DNA from: a virus
Length of the DNA: 36,712 nt
Direction: 5' to 3' (one strand)
Virus record (IMG/VR): IMGVR_UViG_3300037517_001223
Coordinates: 1-36,712 of that record
Within the stretch, counting starts at the first letter, position 1, and each line of letters begins with the position of its first letter. The position numbers were made by a program, and so were the translations under genes. Of this stretch, positions 22,631 to 30,139 are shown in pieces. The notes beneath the pieces were generated by a model. That model was not told where the DNA came from. It ran no database searches and saw only the letters and a list, made by a program, of their open reading frames with translations.

Positions 22631-23133
22631 AGCCATCAGAAATAATCAAAGATGAAGTTAAAAAAAGATTAAAAGGACAATTTCAAACTCAAGATTGGTA
22701 TCGAATGAGATTGTTTGAAGAGTTAAATGTTGTTCAAAAAAATTATGATGTTAGTGATAATCTAGATACTTTTGGTTTGGAAGTTGGTAAAGTATACTAT
22801 TTTAATTACGTTGCAAAGTTTCCAAATCGTTATCCATACTATGATAGATTTCCTTTAGCTATTATTTTAGGTATTGACACTAAGACTGGTTTGATTCTAG
22901 GCGGAAACTTTCATTATTTAAATCCATCTATTCGTGGAACATATGCACTGAATGCATTAAAAGCAACAAACGTTTTGCCAGATAAATGTCTTCATTCATA
23001 TTACCCTCAAGGTATCAATGATATTAACAGAGTTCCTGATGAAGATGTGAAAGGATGTGCTGAGTTTATAACCGAGTATTTTGTCAATAAATACAATCAA
23101 CAAGTAAAAAATAGTAGAGTTTGGGCGGCATAA
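22627..23133 (+). CDS. Conserved T4-like phage protein of unknown function, 168 aa
   Basis: N-terminal 45 residues helical and basic (KPSEIIKDEVKKRLKGQFQT). Core with a motif recurring in many large-phage proteins: YYFNYVAKFPNRYPYYDRFP, then LAIILGIDTKTGLILGGNFH with YLNPSIRG following. The YYD.FPL..I...GG.FHYL pattern identifies the family, but I know no demonstrated function; members sit in structural modules. Overlaps gp4 by 4 nt and precedes gp48 by 3 bp, so it belongs to the gp4-gp48-gp53 unit and is probably virion-related. Confidence 0.75.
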   Translation: MKPSEIIKDEVKKRLKGQFQTQDWYRMRLFEELNVVQKNYDVSDNLDTFGLEVGKVYYFNYVAKFPNRYPYYDRFPLAIILGIDTKTGLILGGNFHYLNPSIRGTYALNALKATNVLPDKCLHSYYPQGINDINRVPDEDVKGCAEFITEYFVNKYNQQVKNSRVWAA

Positions 23134-23136
23134 TTA

Positions 23137-24531
23137 ATGTCAGTACAACAATCTGGTACACAACAATTTATTGTTAGAGATGCGGTAGGACAATACTATA
23201 CGGTATATACTGATTCAAACACATCTGGTAAAGTTGTATCGGTCATCAATAATTCAACAAGTGAAACTTTAACAAGACAGCAAAGTTCATCATTATTAAA
23301 TAGTTTAATAATTAGTGATTCTTTAAATAAACAGTTTAGAGCTGCTGGTGGTGTTCATAAAGAATATACAAGCGCAAATAATGTTTTAGCTCCACAGGCA
23401 CAGTTTGATTCGGAAAGCACTAAGCTTGATAAAGCAATTGCAAATGTTAGCGCCACAGAAAGATCTAATGGGGCTGAATTCCAAGGAAGAAATTTACAAA
23501 ATATTAATTCATTAGTTGGTAAAAGTCAACCAAAAACATCTGGTGTAATAGTGTTCCCATCAGATTTGATTGTAAAGTCTGAATCTGGAGGAGTAAAATA
23601 TTCTCAAGACACCATAAGAATCAAAGCATTAAAATATGTTCCTCCGCAACAAGATTTCTTAGAAGGTGTTTTTAATACTGGAAGTTTGTTTACTGAAGGA
23701 ACAGTATCAAATAATCAAGAGTTTGATAGTTATCAGCAATTAAATGCGTTAATAAAAAATTATGATCAACGTGGAGAGGTTATCTTACCAATGCCATTGG
23801 CAGTAAGAGATGCTGTAGGTGCAGAGTGGGGAATTGATACTGTAAATGCATTAGCACTTGGTCTTTACAGTTCTATTCGGAACAAGTATGAAATGGATCC
23901 TACAGGAATGGGGACTCTCTTAAGATCTGGATTTAAACAATCTTCAAATTTAGAAGCTTGGGCATCATTAGCATCAGCATATGGAAGTGCTGGAGATGGT
24001 GGGCAAATAAGAACTCAAGTATTAAACAATTTAACCCGCGACATTCTTGCTAGTTTAGGACCAGATTTTAAAGTTGATCCTTTAGCTGCATTAGCAAGAT
24101 CAACTGGTAGTGTTGTAAATAATAATGCTGAGCTGTTGTTTAGAGGACCTAAACTAAGATCATTTGATTGTGCTTGGAAACTTTCACCGAGAAGTGCTGA
24201 GGATTCTTTAAGAATTCGTAAAATGATTCGTTGGTTTAAAATAAATAGTTTACCTTATTTAAGTCAAACGGCAATCTTCATGGAGACACCTAATGTGTTT
24301 GCCGTTCAATATACAAAAGCAAACAATGAAAGAAATGAGGCATTACCTCAATTTAAACTCTGTGCTCTTGTAGACTTTCGTGTTGATTATGCTCCCGATG
24401 GAGTTGGTTGGGCAGCATATGAAGATGATTCTCAACCAATCACCAGTTTAATTATAGCAACTTTCCATGAACTGACTCCACTATTTGCTAATGAATACGC
24501 AAAAGTTCCAGAAGGTAGTGTAGGTTACTAA
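23137..24531 (+). CDS. 48: gp48-like baseplate tail-tube cap
   Basis: 464 residues. The C-terminal half carries the gp48 hallmark NNNAELLFRGPKLRSFDCAW, KLSPRSAEDSLRIRKMIRWF and KINSLPYLSQ..IFMETPNVF-like segments. The N-terminal 130 residues are Ser/Asn/Gln-rich. A middle helical region includes EVILPMPLAVRDAVGAEWGI. With gp54, gp48 forms the platform on the baseplate from which the tail tube grows; in T4 the two genes are adjacent, while here they are separated by a strand switch. The stop overlaps the gp53 start as TAATG. Confidence 0.85.
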   Translation: MSVQQSGTQQFIVRDAVGQYYTVYTDSNTSGKVVSVINNSTSETLTRQQSSSLLNSLIISDSLNKQFRAAGGVHKEYTSANNVLAPQAQFDSESTKLDKAIANVSATERSNGAEFQGRNLQNINSLVGKSQPKTSGVIVFPSDLIVKSESGGVKYSQDTIRIKALKYVPPQQDFLEGVFNTGSLFTEGTVSNNQEFDSYQQLNALIKNYDQRGEVILPMPLAVRDAVGAEWGIDTVNALALGLYSSIRNKYEMDPTGMGTLLRSGFKQSSNLEAWASLASAYGSAGDGGQIRTQVLNNLTRDILASLGPDFKVDPLAALARSTGSVVNNNAELLFRGPKLRSFDCAWKLSPRSAEDSLRIRKMIRWFKINSLPYLSQTAIFMETPNVFAVQYTKANNERNEALPQFKLCALVDFRVDYAPDGVGWAAYEDDSQPITSLIIATFHELTPLFANEYAKVPEGSVGY

Positions 24532-25181
24532 TGTCTTACTTCAGATACTTACCCAATGTATATTATCCTTCTCTTAGAAATGAGAGGACATCATCTGGTG
24601 ACTATACACTGATTAAAAACATTTTTAAACGTGCCAAAATTCGTGATGATGTAGCCAGTATCTTTACTGCATTTAATCAGTATTCAATTGTTGGAGATGA
24701 AAGACCTGATAACATAGCAGAACGAGTTTATGGTAGCGCCAAATATGATTGGATTATCTTAGTTACAAACAACATTCAAAACATAAAAGAAGACTGGCCC
24801 CTCAGCCAAGCAGATTTAAATTTATATCTTAATCAAAAATACACTCCAGAAGAACTCGCACAGATTCATCACTACGAAACTACTGAGGTTGTCACAAGTT
24901 CTGGTGCAGTAGTCATGCCAGCAGGAGTTGTTGTAGATGCAGACTTTGTTGTTAGTTATTCTGATCAAGATACATGGAAACAAAATAATGCCTGTGTAAT
25001 TTCTGTGTCAAACTTTGAATATGAACTTAGAAAAAATGAAGAGAAAAGAAATATCTATTTACTTAAGCCAGACTACATTAGTGTAATTGAAAGAGATTTA
25101 AGATCTGTACTTGCCAATGAACCTTCATCTGAATACGTGGATGCTAAAACGTTGAAGACATTCAATCCTAGAAGAGCATAA
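24531..25181 (+). CDS. 53: gp53-like baseplate wedge protein
   Basis: 216 residues. N-terminus SYFRYLPNVYYPSLRNERTS, then RAKIRDDVASIFTAFNQYSI, RPDNIAERVYGSAKYDWIIL and VTNNIQNIKEDWPLSQADLN. The R.D...AE..YG...YDWIIL.TNNI.....WPLS..DL block is diagnostic for the gp53 baseplate wedge family. In T4, gp53 joins wedges to the hub. The C-terminus (YISVIERDLRSVLANEPSSE) is helical. Overlaps gp48 by one base and ends at a strong bidirectional terminator shared with gp32. Confidence 0.9.
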   Translation: MSYFRYLPNVYYPSLRNERTSSGDYTLIKNIFKRAKIRDDVASIFTAFNQYSIVGDERPDNIAERVYGSAKYDWIILVTNNIQNIKEDWPLSQADLNLYLNQKYTPEELAQIHHYETTEVVTSSGAVVMPAGVVVDADFVVSYSDQDTWKQNNACVISVSNFEYELRKNEEKRNIYLLKPDYISVIERDLRSVLANEPSSEYVDAKTLKTFNPRRA

Positions 25182-25210
25182 AAAAGGGGGCATAAGCCCC
25201 CAATTTTTTT
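25180..25210. terminator. Bidirectional intrinsic terminator between gp53 and gp32
   Basis: GGGGGC-ATAA-GCCCCC, a perfect 6-bp stem with a 4-base loop (25186-25201). It is followed by a T7 run on plus and, on the minus strand, by a T-run from the A6 upstream. It lies exactly between two convergent genes. Confidence 0.92.
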
Positions 25211-26135
25211 AGAACTCTTCAGCGAGTCGTTGGAAGTAACTCAGAGCATCATCATCGTCATCATCAGAAGAGGACGAAGCACTTCGACTCGGAACTCCAC
25301 CAGACTTTCCCGCAGACACTTCTTCTTGAGTAGGAGCAGGGCTGCGATAATCATCTTCATCTTCAAAAGATTCATCAACTGCAGCAGGAGCAGAAGTGGT
25401 CTTTCCAAGAACAACATTCAGACGATCCTTCAGTTGATCGTAGGATTTGAACTGATCATCTGCAACAATCTGGGCAAGAGAATACTCTTTGTTCCAAATA
25501 GCTTCCAGAGCATCATCGTCATCGAGAAGAGCAGAAGGACGAGCAAACTCAGAGCTATCGTAGTTCCAATAGCCAGCAACCTTCTTGATCTTCAGTTTGA
25601 AGTCAGCACCTTGCCAAAAGTCAAAGGGGTTCAAGGGCTCTTCATCTTCAAACTCAGGCTTCATTGCGGCTTGGATCTTGTCAAAGATCTTCTTACCGTA
25701 CTTATACAGGAACACACGACCTTCGTTTTCAGGATTAGCAGGATCCTTCACGACATAAATGTTGCTATAGTAAGAGAGCTTACGCTTACGACCACGAGCA
25801 ATTTCTTTGTTGGCATCAGAACCACTGTTCCAAAGGAGGCTGTTTGCTTCGCAGATGGGGCACTTACCACCAACGCTAGTGAGGCAATTGTCAATCAACC
25901 AACCACCAGTTCCTTGGAAGGCATGGTTGTACATTTTCACCCAAGGAATATCTTCTCCATTGGGGGCGGGAAGGAAGCGAATAACTGCATAGCCATTACC
26001 AGTTTTGTCTACTTCAGGCTTCCAAAGGCGTTCATCAGAATTGGAAGCACTGCTATTCAGTTTTTCAACTTCTTTTTGAAGTTTGGCAGTCAAGCTGCCA
26101 AGGGAGGATTGTTTCTTAAGATTAGAAAAAGACAT
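25209..26135 (-). CDS. 32: gp32 single-stranded DNA-binding protein
   Basis: 308 residues, close to T4 gp32 (301). The N-terminal basic region SFSNLKKQSSLGSLTAKLQK corresponds to the cooperativity domain. The DNA-binding core has the zinc site H71 (YNHAFQG), C84 (DNCLTS), C92 and C95 (GKCPICEA). The C-terminal tail is Ser/Asp/Glu-rich (SSDDDDDDALSYF), the acidic domain that recruits partners such as gp59. It coats ssDNA in replication, recombination and repair. It has its own sigma70-type promoter (26171-26199) besides the upstream operon, and a terminator at its end, suiting a protein needed in large amount. Codon use is less AT-rich than its neighbours. Confidence 0.95.
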   Translation of the reverse strand: MSFSNLKKQSSLGSLTAKLQKEVEKLNSSASNSDERLWKPEVDKTGNGYAVIRFLPAPNGEDIPWVKMYNHAFQGTGGWLIDNCLTSVGGKCPICEANSLLWNSGSDANKEIARGRKRKLSYYSNIYVVKDPANPENEGRVFLYKYGKKIFDKIQAAMKPEFEDEEPLNPFDFWQGADFKLKIKKVAGYWNYDSSEFARPSALLDDDDALEAIWNKEYSLAQIVADDQFKSYDQLKDRLNVVLGKTTSAPAAVDESFEDEDDYRSPAPTQEEVSAGKSGGVPSRSASSSSDDDDDDALSYFQRLAEEF

Positions 26136-26170
26136 CGGATAAATCGGATAGGTTGGATGTGGTCTTTGTT

Positions 26171-26199
26171 AGTCTAACAGCGTCAGCGTTGTTTGTCAA
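26171..26199 (-). promoter_or_regulatory. sigma70-type promoter for gp32
   Basis: Minus strand TTGACA, 17-bp spacer, TAGACT, with TG before the -10. Predicted start about 30 nt upstream of the gp32 ATG. The elements overlap the last codons of the DUF1825-like gene. Confidence 0.75.
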
Positions 26200-26521
26200 G
26201 CGACGCTTCCATGTTGTCAATTTTGTTTTGTAGGAATTTAAAAATTTCCAACATGGTCAGGTTTGCGGGAATGCCCATTCTGACAGCCACAGATTTCATT
26301 CTGTCAATCATTGATCTGGCATCGGGATCATCGGACAAAGAAAATCTCATGTATAAGATCTTCTGTTTTTCAAAAAGATCTTTTAATAATTGGATGTGAT
26401 ATTTCTTTTGTTCGTAATCATAATTTGGATATGCCAAGGTGCTCTGCAGAATTCTTTGTTGCAAAGCACCAATGGTTGCAATTTCCTCTTTGACTATTTC
26501 AGAGTCAAAGAAATCACTCAT
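26183..26521 (-). CDS. DUF1825-like cyanobacterial-type protein, 112 aa
   Basis: SDFFDSEIVKEEIATIGALQ at the N-terminus and the helical pattern ILYMRFSLSDDPDARSMIDR, MKSVAVRMGIPANLTMLEIF match, by eye, the DUF1825 family of small helical proteins found in cyanobacteria. No function is established for that family. Overlaps the upstream coiled-coil gene by 8 nt and lies just before gp32, so it is expressed with replication proteins. Probably host-derived. Confidence in the family is moderate; a profile search would settle it. Confidence 0.65.
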   Translation of the reverse strand: MSDFFDSEIVKEEIATIGALQQRILQSTLAYPNYDYEQKKYHIQLLKDLFEKQKILYMRFSLSDDPDARSMIDRMKSVAVRMGIPANLTMLEIFKFLQNKIDNMEASLDKQR

Positions 26522-26738
26522 CTTCCTTAGCAGCTTCTGCAGGGACTTCTTCTTGAGGTTGTTCTGCTGGTGCTTCAGGAAGTGTTACACCATTGCTTGT
26601 CAGGTACTCAATAATACCTTGAAGCTTAAGAGCAAGTTCTCTCTTCTCAGTCAGTTGAGTTTGAAGAGTTTGCATATCTTTCAAAAGATCAGCTTGTTGA
26701 TCAACACAAGCTTTCAAATGTTGTTGTTGGTCATCCAT
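26514..26738 (-). CDS. Small coiled-coil protein, 74 aa
   Basis: DDQQQHLKACVDQQADLLKD, then MQTLQTQLTEKRELALKLQG is a continuous heptad coiled coil, ending in an acidic, Pro/Glu-rich tail (EAPAEQPQEEVPAEAAKEDE). It has a good ribosome-binding site (AAAGGAGA). It overlaps gp59 by 8 nt upstream and the DUF1825-like gene downstream. Similar small proteins sit near gp59/gp32 in other T4-like cyanophages. A replication-accessory role is suggested only by context. Confidence 0.7.
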   Translation of the reverse strand: MDDQQQHLKACVDQQADLLKDMQTLQTQLTEKRELALKLQGIIEYLTSNGVTLPEAPAEQPQEEVPAEAAKEDE

Positions 26739-27327
26739 GGATTACTTTCTCCTTTAGAATAGATTTAAAGTTTGTCGAATCGATGTTTAAGAACGGTCGA
26801 TATTTTTTGATCTTCATACTATAAAACTCCCAGATGGGATCTGTCAATACCTTATCATAATCCTTAACATAATTTAGAATCATATCAAGAATCACAAGTG
26901 TCTCTATGGACACCTTATTTATCATGTGTGATTTGAGGAGACTGGAGTGATTACCGACATCACATTTAAGAACATCATCAAGTTTATATCCTTCAAACAA
27001 ATACGCAATGTCTTGTCTGAACTTATAAGTTAAACTTTCAGCTCTTGTTTTCCAAGCTTCATAATACTCATTGCCAGAATTAATGATTTCTCCAATCCAA
27101 AGTTTCTGAGGATTATCACATTCAATAAAACTGGCAAGAAAGTATTCTTTTATCTCTTGATCATCTTTTTGTCTCGACATCTTTTCAAAAAAATATCGAT
27201 CCTTTCTTTTGTAAAATGATTCTGCGGTTGCTCTAGTTTTACCGCCGTATTTAAAGTAATCAAAACTTGGTTTTGAAAAATGATTTTTGAATGCTAGGTA
27301 TGTTTTATAGCAATCAATGGGTGTCAT
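26731..27327 (-). CDS. 59: gp59 helicase-loading protein
   Basis: 198 residues. Aligns by eye with T4 gp59 along its length: YKTYLAFKNHFSKPSFDYFK, KRKDRYFFEKMSRQKDDQEI, then SLTYKFRQDIAYLFEGYKLD and VSIETLVILDMILNYVKDYD, ending NIDSTNFKSILKEKV. gp59 loads the gp41 helicase onto gp32-coated DNA at recombination intermediates and origins. Overlaps gp33 by 4 nt (ATGA). The operon order gp33-gp59-small genes-gp32 keeps the T4 neighbourhood of 33, 59 and 32. Confidence 0.9.
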   Translation of the reverse strand: MTPIDCYKTYLAFKNHFSKPSFDYFKYGGKTRATAESFYKRKDRYFFEKMSRQKDDQEIKEYFLASFIECDNPQKLWIGEIINSGNEYYEAWKTRAESLTYKFRQDIAYLFEGYKLDDVLKCDVGNHSSLLKSHMINKVSIETLVILDMILNYVKDYDKVLTDPIWEFYSMKIKKYRPFLNIDSTNFKSILKEKVIHG

Positions 27328-27584
27328 ATAGCAAGTTTTGCTTTAGAAGAACGGCGAAGATAGTTAAGTTCCATGGCTTCACATCTAATTCTTTCTTTTA
27401 AAGGCTTAGATAAAAGCTTTGGAACATTATCAATTTCAATGTTGTGTTGTTCACAATACTGAACGATAGCCTCAATGTAATTAAGGTTTCCAGTCTGAAC
27501 AAAGCTTTCAATATCACTAGAAAACTTTGATTGATTTAAGAATTTGTTTTTTAATTCTAATTGCAAATCATTTGCTACTTCCAT
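27324..27584 (-). CDS. 33: gp33 late transcription co-activator
   Basis: I take ATG at 27584 (MEVANDLQLELKNKFLNQSK), giving 86 residues; a further 8 codons upstream depend on a TTG start. The central pattern SFVQTGNLNYIEAIVQYCEQ, HNIEIDNVPKLLSKPLKERI, RCEAMELNYLRRS aligns with T4 gp33 (its SYLEATTAFLEENSI...EKIQSEAIDENLLRPS segment). gp33 bridges RNA polymerase beta-flap to the sliding clamp for transcription from late promoters read with gp55. Its presence fits the NATAAATA promoters seen here. Starts 17 nt inside the nuclease gene; an extra sigma70 promoter lies at 27637-27665. Confidence 0.88.
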   Translation of the reverse strand: MEVANDLQLELKNKFLNQSKFSSDIESFVQTGNLNYIEAIVQYCEQHNIEIDNVPKLLSKPLKERIRCEAMELNYLRRSSKAKLAI

Positions 27585-28245
27585 ATTCGTTAAGTTTGTC
27601 GTGTACAAATTGGTTAATATACTTCTTTAGTAATATAATATACTCCTTTTTGTCTCGTTTGTCAAACACTTTCGTTTCACCGTCAGGTGTTACCATGATT
27701 GTGATTAATTTCTTAACCACATTTTGTGTCATCTCATAATACATGCAAGCGTAAGCAACCTCTTGCACAAAATACTGTTGGATCCAGGCTTCAGGTTTGA
27801 TCTTCTTTGATGTTTTGAAATCGATGATTGCAAGCTCTCCTTCATATTCAGCGATGCAATCTACTCTACCAGCGATACCAAGCACATCACTGTACAAGCA
27901 TTTTTCAATAGCATGAATATTATTTATCTTATCAAGATAAGGTTTTGCTGCGTCAAACATGAATTCAATTTCTGAACTTTCATGTTCTACAATTTTATTC
28001 TCAAGGTAATCTTGTGCTGATTTATGGAAAGAAGTACCACGAGTTGTTGATTCTTTAATTACACGATCAGCTTCTTTGTCTCCAACCTTGGCTCGCCAGT
28101 CTTTAAAGACTTGACGATTGTAATGAGAAGTAATTGAAGTAATCGATGGGTATAAGTTCCCTGTAGTTGGAGACGGATAGTAACGATTACCATCCACATA
28201 AGTTGTCTCCAACTCAGCAAAATTAATATCAAGATGAGTAAACAT
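27568..28245 (-). CDS. PD-(D/E)XK exonuclease (RecB/MGME1-like)
   Basis: 225 residues. RecB-type nuclease motifs in order: H74 (TRGTSFHKSAQDYLE), D129 (GRVDCIAEYEGELA), D142-x-K144 (IIDFKTSKKIKPE), and Q161 of the QxxxY motif (YFVQEVAYACMYY). These coordinate two metals and cleave DNA; the compact size resembles Cas4- and MGME1-type 5'-3' exonucleases. Such genes are frequent in T4-like cyanophages next to phoH/gp33. It may serve recombination or host DNA breakdown; which is not visible. Start ATG overlaps the phoH stop by one base. Confidence 0.85.
   Translation of the reverse strand: MFTHLDINFAELETTYVDGNRYYPSPTTGNLYPSITSITSHYNRQVFKDWRAKVGDKEADRVIKESTTRGTSFHKSAQDYLENKIVEHESSEIEFMFDAAKPYLDKINNIHAIEKCLYSDVLGIAGRVDCIAEYEGELAIIDFKTSKKIKPEAWIQQYFVQEVAYACMYYEMTQNVVKKLITIMVTPDGETKVFDKRDKKEYIILLKKYINQFVHDKLNEYGSSK
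27637..27665 (-). promoter_or_regulatory. Internal sigma70-type promoter ahead of gp33
   Basis: Minus strand TTGACA, 17-bp spacer, TATATT. It lies inside the nuclease reading frame, about 50 bp before the gp33 ATG. It would boost gp33-gp59 independently of the thyX-phoH promoter. Confidence 0.6.
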
Positions 28246-28994
28246 TAGAAACCTAGTGCCAATTTGTTAACGATGTAGGATTTAACGAGACCAGATCTGA
28301 CAATATCTTCAACCCCAAATTCAATACAATCAAACTCGGGCATAGCCATAAGAATTTTGGTGAAATCAATGATACCATTTCTTTCATTTGTCTTAATCAA
28401 ATCAGATTGAGTTGCATCACCACAGAACATGATCTTACAGTTTTCACCAACACGGGTGATGATCGAATCAAGTTCATGGAAATTAAGGTTTTGACATTCA
28501 TCAATTAGAAGAATGGAGTTGTCAAAAGTTGTGCCACGAATAAAGGAAGTAGACCAAAAAGAAATTGTCTCTTGTGTTTTAAGATTGCCATAGAGCATTT
28601 CAAACGAAGGATCGTCTGGCATCTCAAACATATATTTTACCATATTCTTGTATGGAATTTGGTAAAGAGAAGACTTATCTTCATGATCTCCAGGCAAGAA
28701 ACCAATCTCTCGGGTTGCAACCAGCGATCTTACGATGTAAAGCTTTTCATAAGGTGTTGAAGAATCAAGCACATCACGCAGAGCGAGATACATTGTGATA
28801 AATGTTTTACCTGTACCAGCTGCACCGTATGCAAACAGGTTTTGCCCTTTCTCATAAACATCAAAAAGTTTCTTTTGATTATCTGTGAGGGGTTCAATAT
28901 CAATCAAGAAGTCATCATTAATGGGCTTCTTGCGACGAAGTTGCTTGGCGCTCATGCCAATACCAACTTGGGTGATTTGCTTTTTTCTTGCCAT
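28245..28994 (-). CDS. phoH: PhoH-like ATPase
   Basis: 249 residues. Walker A GAAGTGKT at 57-64, Walker B ILLIDECQN with D165 and E166, and the PhoH-family signature YEKLYIVRSLVATREIGFLP-GD. The N-terminus is basic (MARKKQ, RRKK). The fold is a RecA-like superfamily 1 ATPase; bacterial PhoH is induced by phosphate starvation and may act on RNA. It is one of the commonest auxiliary genes of marine phages, with an unsettled role. Sits 4 bp after a small gene and 1-bp overlaps the nuclease. Confidence 0.95.
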   Translation of the reverse strand: MARKKQITQVGIGMSAKQLRRKKPINDDFLIDIEPLTDNQKKLFDVYEKGQNLFAYGAAGTGKTFITMYLALRDVLDSSTPYEKLYIVRSLVATREIGFLPGDHEDKSSLYQIPYKNMVKYMFEMPDDPSFEMLYGNLKTQETISFWSTSFIRGTTFDNSILLIDECQNLNFHELDSIITRVGENCKIMFCGDATQSDLIKTNERNGIIDFTKILMAMPEFDCIEFGVEDIVRSGLVKSYIVNKLALGF

Positions 28995-28998
28995 GTAA

Positions 28999-29238
28999 TT
29001 ACTTATAGGGTTTTACTACAGAACCAGGAACTTTAGATACGCGATGAAGGACTTCATTCCATCCACCATCAGTTTTGTTTTGGAAATCGCCAATGCCACT
29101 TACAGCACTAGCAGTTCCAGCAGACCAGTCTTTATCCCAGTCTGGATTTTCTTTTCTCCACTTATCATATTCAGCCATGGGCATGAATAGTTCTTGTTTT
29201 TCACCAGTCACTTTGTTGACTACAGGATACGTTGGCAT
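28999..29238 (-). CDS. Small conserved phage protein, 79 aa
   Basis: Starts MPTYPVVNKVTGEKQELFMP with a strong ribosome-binding site (AGGAGGT). The opening resembles FmdB-type zinc-ribbon proteins, but the Cys pairs of that ribbon are missing here, so no zinc site is likely. The C-terminal half (GGWNEVLHRVSKVPGSVVKP) is conserved-looking among T4-like cyanophages. Part of the thyX-phoH operon, 8 bp after thyX. Function unknown. Confidence 0.75.
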   Translation of the reverse strand: MPTYPVVNKVTGEKQELFMPMAEYDKWRKENPDWDKDWSAGTASAVSGIGDFQNKTDGGWNEVLHRVSKVPGSVVKPYK

Positions 29239-29246
29239 AAGACCTC

Positions 29247-29942
29247 CTATTCAATTAGAATTGCAGATTGATCATTGCAAGTCCAATCAAGTGCTTCTGC
29301 AATTGTTGGAAACTTACTCACAAATACACAACGACATTGTTCAGCAATCAGCATATGTTCTTTCTGAGTGCCGTGTGAAGAACGTAGATTGATATAATGA
29401 ATCCACGATCTCACGCTGCCTGTCATGTAAATTTTAGTTGGGGTTGCAATAGGAAGTACAAATCTAGCGCACTCCTTTGCCACTCCGTATTCAAGAAGTT
29501 TATTATAAAGATCTTGAGATTCCTTAAAGTGCATCTCAATCATACCTTCCATATATGCTTTGTCACGAGGATTAATATCATCAATTGAATTTTGACGATT
29601 CTTGGTATCCTGACGGCGAAGATCTGGAACTTCAATGTTATCAGCTAACAGGTTAGTGTCAGCATAACGTTGGGAAAATTCTTGAAAGGTAAAAGATCTG
29701 TGGCGGAGAATTTGAGCGGCAATACCTCTGGTGGTATTGATTTCCAGAGTCATATATGCTTGCTCAAAGATGCTCCAATGCTCATGCTTGATACAGTACT
29801 TAAGAAGTCCAGCTGCTGTATCAAAGTTAAGTTGATTATTGGGATTACTTACACGAGCAATATAAGAGATAACTTCTTGAGCATTATTATTAACAAGTTC
29901 TCCTGCGCCTTGCGTAATTGCAATCAATTTAACATCAGTCAT
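29247..29942 (-). CDS. thyX: ThyX flavin-dependent thymidylate synthase
   Basis: 231 residues from ATG at 29942; a GTG three codons upstream is possible, but the ATG has a good Shine-Dalgarno (AAGGTGA). The ThyX signature RHRSFTFQEFSQRY is at 80-93. Further conserved elements are the early His-rich helix (KYCIKHEHWSIFEQA) and the active-site region GSVRSWIHYINLRSSHGTQK. It methylates dUMP to dTMP using methylene-THF, NAD(P)H and FAD, supplying thymidine for AT-rich phage DNA. It overlaps the upstream small ORF by 8 nt. Confidence 0.95.
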   Translation of the reverse strand: MTDVKLIAITQGAGELVNNNAQEVISYIARVSNPNNQLNFDTAAGLLKYCIKHEHWSIFEQAYMTLEINTTRGIAAQILRHRSFTFQEFSQRYADTNLLADNIEVPDLRRQDTKNRQNSIDDINPRDKAYMEGMIEMHFKESQDLYNKLLEYGVAKECARFVLPIATPTKIYMTGSVRSWIHYINLRSSHGTQKEHMLIAEQCRCVFVSKFPTIAEALDWTCNDQSAILIE

Positions 29943-30087
29943 CTCGTTCACCTTTCATATGCAGTAGTTTAATAGCTTGGTTTGCAAGTCGTTTAGCTTT
30001 CCGTAGATAAGCAAGCTCTTGTTCAGTGTACATCCACGGCTGCTTCAGAGCTTTCTTTGCTAGTTTTGTTGTATCCTGGAATCTCAT
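29935..30087 (-). CDS. Small helical basic protein, 50 aa, ahead of thyX
   Basis: MRFQDTTKLAKKALKQPWMY, TEQELAYLRKAKRLANQAIK, LLHMKGERDD, stop TGA at 29935. It is basic and almost entirely helical. It overlaps the thyX ATG by 8 nt and is the first gene after the consensus promoter at 30110-30138. It appears real from its position and tight coupling. Function not recognised. Confidence 0.7.
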   Translation of the reverse strand: MRFQDTTKLAKKALKQPWMYTEQELAYLRKAKRLANQAIKLLHMKGERDD

Positions 30088-30100
30088 AGAGATAAAAATA

Positions 30101-30125
30101 GACCCTAGTATTATAGCCTAGAGTC
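30101..30125. repeat. Inverted repeat overlapping the thyX operon -10
   Basis: GACCCTAG and CTAGAGTC, 8-bp arms with one mismatch and a 9-bp centre that contains the -10 element. Placement over the RNA polymerase site is typical of an operator; an RNA hairpin is unlikely because half lies upstream of the start. Confidence 0.45.
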
Positions 30126-30138
30126 TTATAGAAGTCAA
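30110..30138 (-). promoter_or_regulatory. sigma70-type promoter for the thyX-phoH-gp33-gp59 operon
   Basis: Minus strand TTGACT, 17-bp spacer, TATAAT. It starts just after the stop of the capsid-targeted protein gene, about 22 bp before the 50-residue ORF. Drives the replication/nucleotide operon by host polymerase. Confidence 0.85.
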
Positions 30139-30139
30139 G

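Noticed and set aside
25230-26177. Long rightward 315-codon frame antisense to gp32
   Set aside because: gp32 is unmistakable on the other strand; the antisense translation is a codon-bias shadow with a terminator on its upstream side.
26818-26847. TTGACA with an 18-bp spacer to TATAGT inside gp59
   Set aside because: Spacer differs from the 17 bp of all other candidates and the -10 is poor; no clear need for a promoter there.
26900-27930. TATTTATC (GATAAATA on minus) inside gp59 and in the nuclease gene
   Set aside because: Internal to replication genes with no late gene start nearby; such 8-mers occur by chance in this AT-rich DNA.
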